Source: Aequorivita vladivostokensis
Lineage (GTDB): Bacteria; Bacteroidota; Bacteroidia; Flavobacteriales; Flavobacteriaceae
Assembly (NCBI RefSeq): GCF_000952855.1
Contig: NZ_JSVU01000001.1
Coordinates: 1 to 64,000 of the forward strand
Direction: 5' to 3'
Length of the DNA: 64,000 nt
Within the stretch, counting starts at the first letter, position 1; the number at the start of each line of letters is the position of its first letter. The translations under genes and the position numbers were made by a program. Below, piece after piece: positions 53,436 to 62,499 of the stretch. A model generated the notes under the pieces. It did no database searches and had not been told where the DNA came from. It saw only the letters and a program-made list of their open reading frames with translations.

Positions 53436-55154
53436 TTATTGTTTAATGAATTTGTAAGTGGCCGATTGGCCATTTATGGCTAATTTCAATACATAAACTC
53501 CGGGGCTAAACTTAGCAACGTTTAGGGTTGCATCATTTTGATTTGGCGAAGCTTCCAAAACTTTCTGACCTAGAATGGAGTAGATTGAAAGATTTTCAAT
53601 CGCATCTTTGGAAGAAAGGTTTAAAACATCGCTTGTGGGATTTGGATAGAATTTGAAGCCCTCAAAACTGTTTTCAGCTGTGGAAGCCGTTGAGTTTTGT
53701 GCGTCGAAATATAGTCCATAACCGAAAGTGCCGCCGGCACTGGTCCCCGCAAATGCGATGCACGGATTGTTGTCTGGGGTTTCAGCTACCGCAGAGGCGA
53801 ATCCATCAAATACATCGCGACCGGTGTCGCCCACTCCCTCAAAGGGACCGAAAGAAGTTCCGTCATATTGAAAAGATCGATTCTGGTCATTTTCAGAGTT
53901 GTCAATGTCATCACGGACGTATGAAGTTTCTATGATTTCAGAATTATTCACTTTCTGCATCCAGGTGTCTATATGGGCAATGTTTGCGTCAGCACCTGCA
54001 GATATATAAGGGGTTGGGGTGTAGGCAGCACTATTTTCACGAAGGTATGCCTGTCCAATAAAGGAGTCTGAGCTGCTAGCTGCCCTAGAAGATGCAATAA
54101 TCAATACCTCATCAGAAGGAAGGCCTTTGCGGGCTGCACGTATGGTAGGATTTACCGATTCCACACTGGCTCCGTCTGCAATGGTTTCATTACTGCCCCA
54201 AGATGCGGGGTCATTATAATCGCTATTCGCATTTGTGCGGAGACTTCTGGAATTGAAACCAATAAAGACTGTATATGTGGCGCCAAGGTATCCGTAGGCA
54301 AACTCTATCTGTTCCGTAACTATGCCGAGGGAGGTTTCATCGACCCAATCAAAACCGTGGCTTCCTGCAGTGCTGCGTGCCGAATATGTGCTGTTATCTG
54401 ATTTGTTGTATGTGGCAAAGCTTCTTTGGCTTCCAACACCAGGATAATTGGTGTCCACCCCAAAATCTATAACATCGGAGGCAATAACTTGTGCGTCAAA
54501 GGTACCCGTATTTGTGTCCCATCTCCACGCTTGAAAATTCTTGGATTCCGTTACCAAATAGGCCACGAGATAGCTATCATCATAAGTTATGAGTTGCATT
54601 TTGCGCATTGGCGCAGTTACTCCTACTTTTTTCCACTCATCAAATGAGAGTCCGCCGTCTTGTGAACGATAGATAAATATAGAATCAAAAGTTCCACCAA
54701 AGTCAATAATATTTTCATATACGCCTATGTATATATTATCGGAGGTTTTGTCCTTATCCATATCCACACCATCAATATAATCCTCGCGCAATAGCTGGTC
54801 GAATCCCCACTCTGGAATTATGCCTTCCCCATCGCGCTCCAGTATTCTATCGGGAGAATAGATGCCGTTGATAGGAAGATTTTCCACAGTTTCGGGTACT
54901 CGGTTTGTGGCTATAGGCTTATAGAGGGCCGCTACATCTGGATCGACTTCCTGCCACGCATTTTTAATAGCCATACGGTTGGCGTTTATTTCGGCTGCCG
55001 TTCCATTCTCTTCAAGGGTTTTTGCTTGCTGATACAAGGCTTCAAGTTCTGGTGTTCTTTCAGGAATAATAATATTGTTCCCGCTAAAGTCTGATTGTGC
55101 TATCCCTGTGATGATACAAAGTGAGCACATTAAAAAAGTAATTACATTTTTCAT
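53436..55154 (-). CDS. Secreted protein with T9SS type A sorting tail, sialidase-like repeats possible
   Basis: This 572-residue protein has a signal peptide (1-19, ending ITGIAQ). The body has no clear family; one segment, IYRSQDGGLSFDEWKK, is an Asp-box (BNR) motif as found in beta-propellers of sialidases and related proteins. The C-terminal 75 residues are a T9SS type A sorting domain starting EGFKFYPNPTSDVLN and ending SATYKFIKQ. It is exported through the T9SS. The catalytic role, if any, is unknown. Confidence 0.85.
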   Translation of the reverse strand: MKNVITFLMCSLCIITGIAQSDFSGNNIIIPERTPELEALYQQAKTLEENGTAAEINANRMAIKNAWQEVDPDVAALYKPIATNRVPETVENLPINGIYSPDRILERDGEGIIPEWGFDQLLREDYIDGVDMDKDKTSDNIYIGVYENIIDFGGTFDSIFIYRSQDGGLSFDEWKKVGVTAPMRKMQLITYDDSYLVAYLVTESKNFQAWRWDTNTGTFDAQVIASDVIDFGVDTNYPGVGSQRSFATYNKSDNSTYSARSTAGSHGFDWVDETSLGIVTEQIEFAYGYLGATYTVFIGFNSRSLRTNANSDYNDPASWGSNETIADGASVESVNPTIRAARKGLPSDEVLIIASSRAASSSDSFIGQAYLRENSAAYTPTPYISAGADANIAHIDTWMQKVNNSEIIETSYVRDDIDNSENDQNRSFQYDGTSFGPFEGVGDTGRDVFDGFASAVAETPDNNPCIAFAGTSAGGTFGYGLYFDAQNSTASTAENSFEGFKFYPNPTSDVLNLSSKDAIENLSIYSILGQKVLEASPNQNDATLNVAKFSPGVYVLKLAINGQSATYKFIKQ

Positions 55155-55314
55155 GATTACGTGTTTTTTTAATTAATACTTGTTTATTTCACTTTATAAT
55201 CGAGGAGTTTACTAATGAGTGATTTAAAAACTTACGACAAATCTAAGGGGGTCTTTTGTGAAGCTTTATAAGTATTGTACCAAAAACTATAACAGATGTA
55301 ACACGCATGAAAAA

Positions 55315-55340
55315 AGCCGAAAACACAAGGGTTTTCGGCT
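55315..55340. terminator. Terminator, bidirectional
   Basis: AGCCGAAAAC (55315-55324) and GTTTTCGGCT (55331-55340) form a perfect 10-bp stem with a 6-base loop. On the minus strand it ends in a T-run, serving the lipoprotein gene. Confidence 0.8.
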
Positions 55341-55365
55341 CTTAGAAAATTTGAAAAAAACGATT

Positions 55366-55968
55366 TTAGCCTAAGTTTTCAATATCCAAGTCTTCAATAG
55401 CGTCCCAGGTTTCGTCCAAATCCATATTGCTTCCGGTGGCTTCTAAATAGAAACGATTGCCTTCCATAAGTTGGATTTTGCTTCGGTTGTTGCTGGTACG
55501 GTATTCCTCAATGGCTTTTTTGCCATTTTTGTTTACCGTTCTTCGGGAGCCATTTTCGTCTTCTTCCTCAAAATCCTGGGACATGACCATACGTATTCCT
55601 GCAGTTGCCGCAGCGCCCACTTGTCCGGCTCCGTCTATGATATTTATCGAGAATTTTTTTGATTTGTCTTCGTTGGCATACGTAGCCTCAATAGATGAAA
55701 TGTTCATCATTCCGGCTTGTCCGGCTTTATAGCTAATACGTTTTAGGCCTTCTACTTCCTCTGGAAGCCAAGCCTTTAGTTCTTCATTTGTAAGTGGGGC
55801 GGTTTCTTGCAGTTCCTTAATATCGTCCTGCATTTTGTTCATTTCCTGAACTGCATTGGTAGAGTTGGATACGGCATCTTTGGTTTCCTTGATTTTTTTG
55901 CTCACAGGGTTGTCCTTACAGCCAAGCAAAGCCGAAAAAACAAAAAGAATCAATACATACTTTTTCAT
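55366..55968 (-). CDS. Lipoprotein of unknown function
   Basis: This 200-residue protein has a lipoprotein signal peptide (lipobox LLGC, Cys at 17). After a helical linker (KIKETKDAVSNSTNAVQEM) it has a beta-rich domain with IEATYANEDKSKKFSINIID and GNRFYLEATGSNM. No family was recognised. It stands alone with its own terminator. Confidence 0.75.
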   Translation of the reverse strand: MKKYVLILFVFSALLGCKDNPVSKKIKETKDAVSNSTNAVQEMNKMQDDIKELQETAPLTNEELKAWLPEEVEGLKRISYKAGQAGMMNISSIEATYANEDKSKKFSINIIDGAGQVGAAATAGIRMVMSQDFEEEDENGSRRTVNKNGKKAIEEYRTSNNRSKIQLMEGNRFYLEATGSNMDLDETWDAIEDLDIENLG

Positions 55969-56069
55969 AATTGAGAATTTTAGTTAGTGAATAAATTTGT
56001 TGAATTGAAACACTAATATAATCAATATCAGTAAAATATGCGGTTTTAATAAAGAAGTTGGGGGAATGT

Positions 56070-56633
56070 TTACATTTGGGAAGCTACCTTTTCCAATTCG
56101 GAATACCAATTTTCACCAAATTTTCGGATAAGGGCAGCTTTTACAAATTTATAAACCGGTACTTGCAGCTCTTTTCCCAAAGTACAGGCATCATCGCAAA
56201 TAGGCCATCTGTGGTAGTTTACGGCTGCAAATTCACTGTAGTCCTGAACGCGAACGGGGTAGAGGTGGCAGGAAATTGGTTTTCTGAAATCAATGGATCC
56301 TGCATTAAAAGCATCTTCGATGCCGCAGCTGGCTATGCCTTTATCGGTAAAGGTAACGTAAGCACACTCACGACCATCTACTAATGGGGTTTCCAGTTCA
56401 TCAAGATCGGTCTTTATGTGGGTGCCCTGTTTCTCGATAGCTGCAATGCCTTCGGGACGGAGGAAGGGTTTTACTTTTGGGTAGATTTCCTTTAGAATAG
56501 TTACTTCCTCTTCGGTTACGGGCGCACCCGCCTCGCCTTCAATACAGCAAGCTCCTTTGCAGGCATTGAGATTGCACACAAAATCTTTTGCGATAATGTC
56601 TTCAGAAACAATTGTTTTTCCCAGTTGAAACAT
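56070..56633 (-). CDS. DUF3109 family cysteine-cluster protein
   Basis: This 187-residue protein has the cysteine pattern of DUF3109/YkgJ-type proteins: CNLNACKGACC near the N-terminus, a Cys in GRECAYV, CGIEDAF, CHLYPVR and CDDAC. The spaced cysteines probably bind zinc or an iron-sulfur cluster. The biochemical role is not known. It diverges from the MarC gene. Confidence 0.88.
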   Translation of the reverse strand: MFQLGKTIVSEDIIAKDFVCNLNACKGACCIEGEAGAPVTEEEVTILKEIYPKVKPFLRPEGIAAIEKQGTHIKTDLDELETPLVDGRECAYVTFTDKGIASCGIEDAFNAGSIDFRKPISCHLYPVRVQDYSEFAAVNYHRWPICDDACTLGKELQVPVYKFVKAALIRKFGENWYSELEKVASQM

Positions 56634-56749
56634 GCGGCAAAACTATGAAATTCCACGTTACGAGCGCAAAATTCCAATTAAAAAAACAGCGATCATTCTC
56701 TTTCGGAAAACTAAGCTCGGAATAGTTTCAAAAGTTGGAACAATAAACT

Positions 56750-56757
56750 TAATTTTG
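56750..56757 (+). promoter_or_regulatory. Flavobacterial -7 element TAATTTTG before the MarC gene
   Basis: It matches TAnnTTTG and lies 18 bases upstream of ATG 56776. The nearest TTG (56735-56737) is 12 bases away, closer than the usual spacing. Confidence 0.45.
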
Positions 56758-56775
56758 CCCCCTCAAACAGAAAGA

Positions 56776-57357
56776 ATGGTTTTAAACTTTAAGGAAATAG
56801 TAACTGCCACTATGGTGCTTTTTGCGGTAATCGATATTATAGGAAGTATTCCCATTATTATCGGGCTTCGCGAAAAGGCGGGCCATATCAATTCTGGTAA
56901 GGCTTCAATTATTGCCGCAATAGTGATGATTGTTTTTCTCTTTTTGGGAGAAAGTATTTTGAAGTTAATAGGCGTTAACGTTAACGAATTTGCAGTTGCG
57001 GGTTCCTTGATTCTATTCTTTATTGCTTTGGAAATGATCCTGGGCGTCACCCTTTTTAAGGAAGGCGACACCAGTCCCGACGTGGCATCCATCTTTCCTT
57101 TGGCTTTTCCGTTATTGGCCGGTCCGGGTAGTTTAACAACCTTGCTTTCGCTTCGCGCGGAATATGCCATTCAAAATATAATCGTGGCAATTTTGGTGAA
57201 CATAATAATCATTTTTGTGGTGCTGAAAACCTCTGGGAGATTGCAGCGTTTTTTGGGAAAGAACGGAATTGCAGTGATTCAAAAAATATTTGGCGTAATT
57301 TTGTTGGCCATTGCGGTGAAACTTTTCACCTCAAATATTCAGGAATTATTTAATTAA
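56776..57357 (+). CDS. MarC family integral membrane protein
   Basis: From ATG 56776 (MVLNFKEIVTATMVLFAVID) the protein has 193 residues and six predicted transmembrane helices. The conserved MarC elements are present: IDIIGSIPIIIGL, the FFIALEMILGVTLF helix, and FPLAFPLLAGPGSLTTLLSL. The family has unclear transport function; early claims of drug resistance are not supported in E. coli. The longer frame from 56632 lies over the divergent DUF3109 gene and was rejected. Confidence 0.93.
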   Translation: MVLNFKEIVTATMVLFAVIDIIGSIPIIIGLREKAGHINSGKASIIAAIVMIVFLFLGESILKLIGVNVNEFAVAGSLILFFIALEMILGVTLFKEGDTSPDVASIFPLAFPLLAGPGSLTTLLSLRAEYAIQNIIVAILVNIIIIFVVLKTSGRLQRFLGKNGIAVIQKIFGVILLAIAVKLFTSNIQELFN

Positions 57358-57363
57358 AGTATA

Positions 57364-57561
57364 ATGAAGATTTTTATTTACATATTGATGGCATTAGCCG
57401 CGGGACTTATAATTTTCAACGCTACTAAATTGGATTTTGACAATTTATTTGCGGGCGAAAGTGGTGTGGCGTCCATTAGCATTCTGGCTGGACTTTGCGC
57501 AATTTTGCTTTTGGGGATTTTACTTGTCTCTAAAATGATTGCCGCCCAGGTCAAAAAATAA
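57364..57561 (+). CDS. Small two-helix membrane protein
   Basis: This 65-residue protein has two transmembrane helices (about 3-19 and 38-58) with a short polar loop (KLDFDNLFAGESGVA). It starts 6 bases after the MarC stop and so is almost certainly co-transcribed with it. Function unknown. Confidence 0.75.
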   Translation: MKIFIYILMALAAGLIIFNATKLDFDNLFAGESGVASISILAGLCAILLLGILLVSKMIAAQVKK

Positions 57562-57565
57562 CTTC

Positions 57566-59167
57566 TTATTTTTTATCCAAATGATTAGCGGCCTCCAGTT
57601 CCAAAACTTTTAGGAGCATTGGGTCGTTTTCGTTAAGGATGATCTCGTACTCATTAGGGCCGAAAAGTTGCTGAGCAATGTTTGCCTTGAGGGTTCGCTT
57701 TAAATCTTCGGTGTAGTTTGAAAGATCTATCTGGGCTTCGTTAAATTTGGCATATTCAATAAATTCTTTTGAAAGCTTTTCGTCCACGATAAAGTTTTTT
57801 CTGAAATCTTCAAATTTCACTCCTTTAAACATATCGCGATTTTTTTCGAGGTATTCAAAGATGAAATAGCTCATAAAACCACTTCTCGACACATATTGAA
57901 GAGTTTCATTTTCCACGCTCGTATCTTTTGGAACAAATACGTCCGGTATAATTCCACCGCCGCCATACACTACTTTGCCTTTTGGGGTTTTGTATTTTAG
58001 GGAGTCTGCAACCTTTATACTGTCTGCGTGTATCAGTTCTCCGTTACGGTATCGCTTTTCATAATCGCTGTAATACGTATCATTGCCGTTGCCATAAGGC
58101 CGCTGGATGGAACGGCCGGTAGGAGTGTAATAGCGAGCAATAGTTAAGCGTACGGCACTGCCATCGCCAAGCGACATTTCGCGCTGCACCAGTCCTTTCC
58201 CGAAAGAGCGGCGGCCAATTATGGTTCCCTTATCGTTATCTTGAAGTGCGCCGGCGACAATTTCACTGGCCGAAGCGGAGTTTTCATTGATGAGAACATA
58301 GAGCTTGCCATGCTCAAAATCACCCCGACGCGTGGCGTAGGTTTTGTTGATGTCGCCACTTTTATTTTTAGTGATAAGTACTAGTTTGTCTTTTTCCAAA
58401 AATTCATCCACAACCCGTTCGGCAGTTGAAATGTAACCTCCTGGATTGTTGCGAAGATCCAAGACCAATTTTTTGATACCTTGATCCTTGAGATTGTCCA
58501 GCGCGGTTTCAAACTCCTTAAATGTTGTTTCGGAAAAGCGATTGATTTTTATATATCCCAAATCATCTGCCAATTTATAGGAAGCGTCCACACTTACGAG
58601 TGGTACTTGTTTTCTTCTCACTTTAAGCTCCAATACCTTATTTTCACTGGGGCGATAAACGTCTAGAGCAACTTTGCTGTTTATCTCGCCTTTTAAATAA
58701 TTTGAGATGCTATCGCGATTTACCAATTCGCCAAAAAGTTTTTTGCCGTCGGCATAAAGAATTCGGTCACCTCCCTTAATGCCCGCTTTTTCAGCAGGTC
58801 CTCCTTCGATGGAACGGATTACGGCGATGGTATCTTTATAAATATAGAAACTTACGCCAATGCCGGTAAAGGCTCCACGCATATCATCAGCATTGTGCTG
58901 ATATTCGCTTTTGGGAATATATACGGAATGCGGGTCCAGGTTTTCGAGTATGCCGTTTACGGTAACGTCCACGATGCTGTCTGTATTTACCTTGTCCACA
59001 TATTCGTAGTCTATGTAATCTATAAGCCTGTTGAGCTTGTCCTTTTTGGAGCTTGTGGCAAAGATCTTTTCGGTATCGTCGTTAAAATTGAGTTTTGACC
59101 CAATAAAAACACCTGCGGCCAGCGCCAGTCCAATCCACAAAGGCAAGTATTTTTTTTGATTTCCCAT
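57566..59167 (-). CDS. C-terminal processing protease (S41 family)
   Basis: This 533-residue protease has an N-terminal membrane anchor or signal (about 7-23), a PDZ domain (about 90-175, GIGVSFYIYKDTIAVIRSIE and GIKGGDRILYADG), and the S41 domain with LVLDLRNNPGG, the catalytic Ser in NENSASASEIVAGAL and the catalytic Lys in GRRSFGKGLVQ. It cleaves proteins from their C-terminal end in the periplasm. It converges on the MarC operon with 4 bases between and is directly downstream of the dCMP deaminase gene. Confidence 0.95.
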   Translation of the reverse strand: MGNQKKYLPLWIGLALAAGVFIGSKLNFNDDTEKIFATSSKKDKLNRLIDYIDYEYVDKVNTDSIVDVTVNGILENLDPHSVYIPKSEYQHNADDMRGAFTGIGVSFYIYKDTIAVIRSIEGGPAEKAGIKGGDRILYADGKKLFGELVNRDSISNYLKGEINSKVALDVYRPSENKVLELKVRRKQVPLVSVDASYKLADDLGYIKINRFSETTFKEFETALDNLKDQGIKKLVLDLRNNPGGYISTAERVVDEFLEKDKLVLITKNKSGDINKTYATRRGDFEHGKLYVLINENSASASEIVAGALQDNDKGTIIGRRSFGKGLVQREMSLGDGSAVRLTIARYYTPTGRSIQRPYGNGNDTYYSDYEKRYRNGELIHADSIKVADSLKYKTPKGKVVYGGGGIIPDVFVPKDTSVENETLQYVSRSGFMSYFIFEYLEKNRDMFKGVKFEDFRKNFIVDEKLSKEFIEYAKFNEAQIDLSNYTEDLKRTLKANIAQQLFGPNEYEIILNENDPMLLKVLELEAANHLDKK

Positions 59168-59602
59168 TTATTCTAAATCCAAATCTGTAATGTGCTGTAT
59201 GCTTACGCCTGCTTTTTCAAGAAAGGTAATGCCGGAGTTGTCTTTATATTCGTTTAAATAAACCATTCTTTTTATACCGGCTTGGTGTATTAATTTGCTA
59301 CACTCCTTGCAGGGCGACATTGTAATGTAAAGCGTTGCTCCCTGACAGGCTTGGGTACTTGAAGCTACTTTTAAAATCGCATTTGCTTCTGCGTGAAGTA
59401 CGTACCATTTGGTAAAACCTTCCTCGTCTTCGCAAATATTCTCAAAACCTGTGGGGGTGCCGTTATAACCGTCGCTAATAATCATTTTATCCTTTACAAT
59501 AAGCGCGCCAACCTGTCTTCGCTTGCAATAGGAAAGTTTGCTCCATTCTTGGGCCATTCGCAGATAGGCAATGTCATACTTGCGTTGTTTGCTGTCCTTC
59601 AT
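59168..59602 (-). CDS. Deoxycytidylate (dCMP) deaminase
   Basis: This 144-residue zinc enzyme has the cytidine/deoxycytidylate deaminase signature HAEANAIL and PCKECSKLI, giving the His and two Cys zinc ligands and the catalytic Glu. It opens MKDSKQRKYDIAYLRMAQEW and has DGYNGTPTGF, the substrate segment typical of dCMP deaminases. It makes dUMP for thymidylate synthesis, in keeping with dut in the same window. Its stop abuts the protease start. Confidence 0.94.
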   Translation of the reverse strand: MKDSKQRKYDIAYLRMAQEWSKLSYCKRRQVGALIVKDKMIISDGYNGTPTGFENICEDEEGFTKWYVLHAEANAILKVASSTQACQGATLYITMSPCKECSKLIHQAGIKRMVYLNEYKDNSGITFLEKAGVSIQHITDLDLE

Positions 59603-59751
59603 ACAATTAAATAAGTAGCGAAATTACTGGGAAGTTACGCCACTGCCAAAAAAAATGTTGTTAAGTTATTGCCAAAGAAGGATAAGAGTGGATGCGTTTA
59701 GAAATTTAAGGGTATTTCTGAAACTGCTTTTCCGCGAAACTTGCTAATTCT

Positions 59752-60330
59752 TTAAAAAATCCAATTGTCAATTAGCATCGGGATTATCATCCCTATCACC
59801 AATGAAGAAACCACCAATACCCAATCTCTTTTGTTGAAACGGAAAATGGTTTGAAAGATAAAGGCGATAATTAAAATGATGATAACAACTATAATTTGGG
59901 CTGCTTCAATCCCTAGAGCAAATTCAAGCAATGGTAAAAACCCATTGCCGCTGTCCAAAGCAGTGAAGAAGGAGGCAAACCCCAAGCCGTGTATCAATCC
60001 AAAAAAGATGGTAACAATATAGAAAATACCCATTTTCTCCATTTTCTTTTCCTTACCGGCGGTAAAAAGATTGAAAAGCGCCGTAACCAAAATGGTAACG
60101 GGAATCAGAAACTCAATAAGCCTGCCCGAAACACTTACCACGTTGTAGCTTGCCAGAAGTAACGAAAGTGTATGGCCAATAGTGAACATGGTCACCAAAA
60201 GCAACAATCTTTTCCATGACGAAAAAGTATAAGCTGCGCAGAGCACAATTAAAAATAGAATGTGGTCATAGGCCTTCCAATCCAATACGTGGTGAAGACC
60301 AAGGTTAAAATACAACCAGAAATCAGACAT
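59752..60330 (-). CDS. HupE/UreJ family membrane protein
   Basis: This 192-residue protein has six predicted transmembrane helices. Conserved elements include LGLHHVLDWKAYDHILFL near the start, FTIGHTLSLLLA in the middle and FGLIHGLGFASFF, with several His residues in the membrane part. Family members serve nickel or cobalt uptake for hydrogenase and urease, but no such enzyme is nearby, and in Bacteroidota these proteins occur without it. The metal is unknown. Confidence 0.88.
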   Translation of the reverse strand: MSDFWLYFNLGLHHVLDWKAYDHILFLIVLCAAYTFSSWKRLLLLVTMFTIGHTLSLLLASYNVVSVSGRLIEFLIPVTILVTALFNLFTAGKEKKMEKMGIFYIVTIFFGLIHGLGFASFFTALDSGNGFLPLLEFALGIEAAQIIVVIIILIIAFIFQTIFRFNKRDWVLVVSSLVIGMIIPMLIDNWIF

Positions 60331-60463
60331 TGGGGATATTGGGTTTTCAGGGTTTGCCCAAATATAGTGATTGTGTGGAAGATTTCTAATTAAAATTTAT
60401 GTAGTTTTTGTAATTTTTATGGAAAAAATAAACCCCAACATTTCTGTTGAGGTTAGTTATCTG

Positions 60464-60545
60464 TACTCGAGGTGGGAATCGAACCCACACTCCCGAAAGA
60501 ACTGGATTTTGAATCCAGCGCGTCTACCAATTCCGCCACTCGAGC
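60464..60545 (-). tRNA. tRNA-Leu, anticodon CAA
   Basis: On the minus strand the 82-nt cloverleaf runs from GCTCGAG (acceptor 5' arm) to CTCGAGT plus discriminator A. The D-arm has GGTAGAC, the anticodon stem-loop is CTGGA-TTCAAAA-TCCAG with anticodon CAA, a long variable arm follows (TTCTTTCGGGAGT), and the T-arm is GTGGG-TTCGATT-CCCAC. The long variable arm and A discriminator fit leucine. CCA is not encoded. Confidence 0.95.
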
Positions 60546-60569
60546 TTATTAGTTATTTATTTTTTTACC

Positions 60570-60615
60570 CCAGCGCTTCTATCATCCCGATTGCTATCGG
60601 GGCCGCCACTCGAGC
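60570..60615 (-). other. Partial, broken copy of the tRNA-Leu 5' region with an inserted palindrome
   Basis: The block CCAGCGCTTCTA (60570-60581) followed later by CCGCCACTCGAGC (60603-60615) repeats the corresponding pieces of the tRNA-Leu gene (CCAGCGCGTCTA and CCGCCACTCGAGC at 60533-60545). Between them the normal bases are replaced by a palindrome, CCCGAT (60586-60591) and ATCGGG (60596-60601). The anticodon part is missing, so it cannot be a working tRNA. Confidence 0.7.
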
Positions 60616-60702
60616 AAACGGGAGGCAAAAATAAACAAATTATTATAATTACATTAAATTTTTATGCGGCTATTTTTTTAAAAATCGCTAACTATTAATT
60701 TT

Positions 60703-60710
60703 TACCTTTG
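60703..60710 (+). promoter_or_regulatory. Flavobacterial -7 element TACCTTTG before prs
   Basis: It matches TAnnTTTG and lies 28 bases upstream of ATG 60739. Confidence 0.5.
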
Positions 60711-60738
60711 TAGCCTATTCAACCAAAACCATATAATA

Positions 60739-61677
60739 ATGCCGACCATCGCACCAGACCCCAAGATTTTTGCTTGTAAACAAAGTGAAGTTCTCGCTAA
60801 AGATATAGCAGAAGCCTTCGGAATACCTTTGGGAAAGGTAATAACGGCCCATTACAGCGATGGCGAATTTCAACCTTCCTTTGAAGAATCCGTTCGCGGC
60901 AGCCGTGTGTTTTTGATTGGTTCCACATTTCCGAACAGCGACCATTTAATGGAGCTTTTACTGATGATAGACGCCGCAAAGCGAGCTTCGGCAAGACATA
61001 TTACAGCCGTATTGCCTTACTTTGGTTGGGCGCGCCAAGATAGAAAAGACAAGCCCCGTGTGCCGATCGCCGCAAAATTGGTCGCAAAAATGCTTGAAAC
61101 CGCAGGAGCTACGAGAATTATTACAATGGATTTGCACGCAGACCAAATTCAAGGTTTTTTCGAAAAACCTGTGGACCACCTTTTTGCTTCAACTATTTTT
61201 CTTCCTTATTTAAGAAGTTTGAATCTTGAAAACCTAACAATTGCCTCGCCAGATATGGGCGGTTCAAAACGCGCCTATGCCTATTCAAAATTTTTGGAAA
61301 GCGATGTGGTAATCTGCTACAAGCAGCGTGAAAAGGCTAATGTTATCTCACACATGGAACTCATTGGCGACGTAAAGGGTAAAAACGTTGTTTTGGTTGA
61401 CGATATGGTCGATACTGCTGGCACCCTCACCACCGCTGCCGATTTGATGATGGAGCGCGGTGCTTTGAGCGTTCGTGCGGTCTGTACGCATCCGTTGCTT
61501 TCGGGGAATGCTTACGAGCGGATTGAAAAATCACAAATGCTCGAACTAATCGTTTCAGATTCCATTCCTACCAAACCGAGCAAAAAAATCAGAGTGATAA
61601 GCTGCGCAAAATTGTTTGCAGATGTTATGTTGAGCGTAAATGCCAACAAGTCCATCAGCGGTAAGTTTTTAATGTAA
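60739..61677 (+). CDS. prs: Ribose-phosphate pyrophosphokinase
   Basis: Prs makes PRPP from ribose-5-phosphate and ATP for nucleotide, His and Trp synthesis. Seen: FACKQSEVLAKDIAEAFG, DGEFQPSFEESVRGSRVFLI, the metal site ITMDLHADQIQGFF, and the PRPP loop VLVDDMVDTAGTL. The 312 residues are standard. ATG 60739 is unambiguous. The rplY-pth pair follows. Confidence 0.97.
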   Translation: MPTIAPDPKIFACKQSEVLAKDIAEAFGIPLGKVITAHYSDGEFQPSFEESVRGSRVFLIGSTFPNSDHLMELLLMIDAAKRASARHITAVLPYFGWARQDRKDKPRVPIAAKLVAKMLETAGATRIITMDLHADQIQGFFEKPVDHLFASTIFLPYLRSLNLENLTIASPDMGGSKRAYAYSKFLESDVVICYKQREKANVISHMELIGDVKGKNVVLVDDMVDTAGTLTTAADLMMERGALSVRAVCTHPLLSGNAYERIEKSQMLELIVSDSIPTKPSKKIRVISCAKLFADVMLSVNANKSISGKFLM

Positions 61678-61688
61678 TAGCCCCCTAA

Positions 61689-61701
61689 CCCCCGAAGGGG
61701 G
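61689..61701. repeat. CCCCC/GGGGG palindrome after prs
   Basis: CCCCC (61689-61693), GAA, GGGGG (61697-61701), preceded by CCCCCTAA. Same G/C-rich palindrome class as those at 27285-27344. Confidence 0.65.
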
Positions 61702-61723
61702 AACTTTTATTTTCGAAAGAAAA

Positions 61724-61749
61724 AATCGTAAATCGTAAATCGTAAATCC
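61724..61749. repeat. AAATCGT tandem heptamers
   Basis: AAATCGT occurs three times in a row, with a partial fourth, between prs and the rplY promoter. Confidence 0.65.
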
Positions 61750-61760
61750 AAAATAAACCC

Positions 61761-61768
61761 TATCTTTG
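61761..61768 (+). promoter_or_regulatory. Flavobacterial -7 element TATCTTTG before rplY
   Basis: It matches TAnnTTTG, 59 bases before ATG 61828. Confidence 0.5.
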
Positions 61769-61827
61769 CCGTCCTTAAAAAACGGGGTTTCAAGAACCCA
61801 ATAACTTAATAATTAATAACTTTTACA

Positions 61828-62475
61828 ATGAAATCTATTACAATTAAAGGATCACAAAGAGAAAGCGTGGGCAAAAAGGCAACGAAGGCCCTACGTAATG
61901 CTGGAATGGTTCCTTGCGTAGTTTACGGAGGGGATGAGCCAATTAGCTTTTCAGCAGAGGAAATTGCATTTAAAGACTTGGTTTACACTCCAGACGTACA
62001 CACGGTTGTAATCAACCTGGGAGGCACAAAGATTAACGCCATCCTTCAGGATATACAATTTCACCCAGTGACTGACCGTATTCTTCACATCGATTTTTAT
62101 CAAATTTTTGATGACAAGGAAGTAACTATGGAAATTCCGGTGCGTACCGTTGGTAACTCCCGCGGTGTTCGTAACGGTGGGGTTTTGCGTATTGTTAACC
62201 GTAAACTTCGTGTGAAGGCGTTGCCCGAAAATCTACCGGATTTTATTGAGGCAGATATTACCGAAATGCGTATTGGTAATAAAATGTACACAAAGTCGCT
62301 TAAGACAGACAATTACAAAATCATGCACCCAGATAACACTGTTATCTGTCAGGTTAGAACTTCACGTACCGCCATTGTGGACGAAGTTGAAGAAGAAGAT
62401 GAAACTGCTGAAGGTGCAGAAGGAGAAGAAGTTCCAGCTACAGAAACCGATGATGTTGCTGCAGTAAAGGAATAA
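61828..62475 (+). CDS. rplY: 50S ribosomal protein L25 (general stress protein Ctc type)
   Basis: L25 binds 5S rRNA in the large subunit. This 215-residue form has the N-terminal L25 domain (1-95, [19 protein letters not shown] and [19 protein letters not shown]) and the C-terminal Ctc/TL5 beta domain (about 100-185, [18 protein letters not shown]). A Glu/Ala-rich acidic tail ends the protein. The order with prs and pth is common in Bacteroidota. Confidence 0.96.
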   Translation: MKSITIKGSQRESVGKKATKALRNAGMVPCVVYGGDEPISFSAEEIAFKDLVYTPDVHTVVINLGGTKINAILQDIQFHPVTDRILHIDFYQIFDDKEVTMEIPVRTVGNSRGVRNGGVLRIVNRKLRVKALPENLPDFIEADITEMRIGNKMYTKSLKTDNYKIMHPDNTVICQVRTSRTAIVDEVEEEDETAEGAEGEEVPATETDDVAAVKE

Positions 62476-62499
62476 ATTTCTTTTTAAGAAGATTACCCA

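Noticed and set aside
60570-60615. Attachment site (attL/attR) of an integrated element at tRNA-Leu
   Set aside because: The repeated part is the 5' side of the tRNA, only 70 bases away, and no integrase or cargo lies between the copies.
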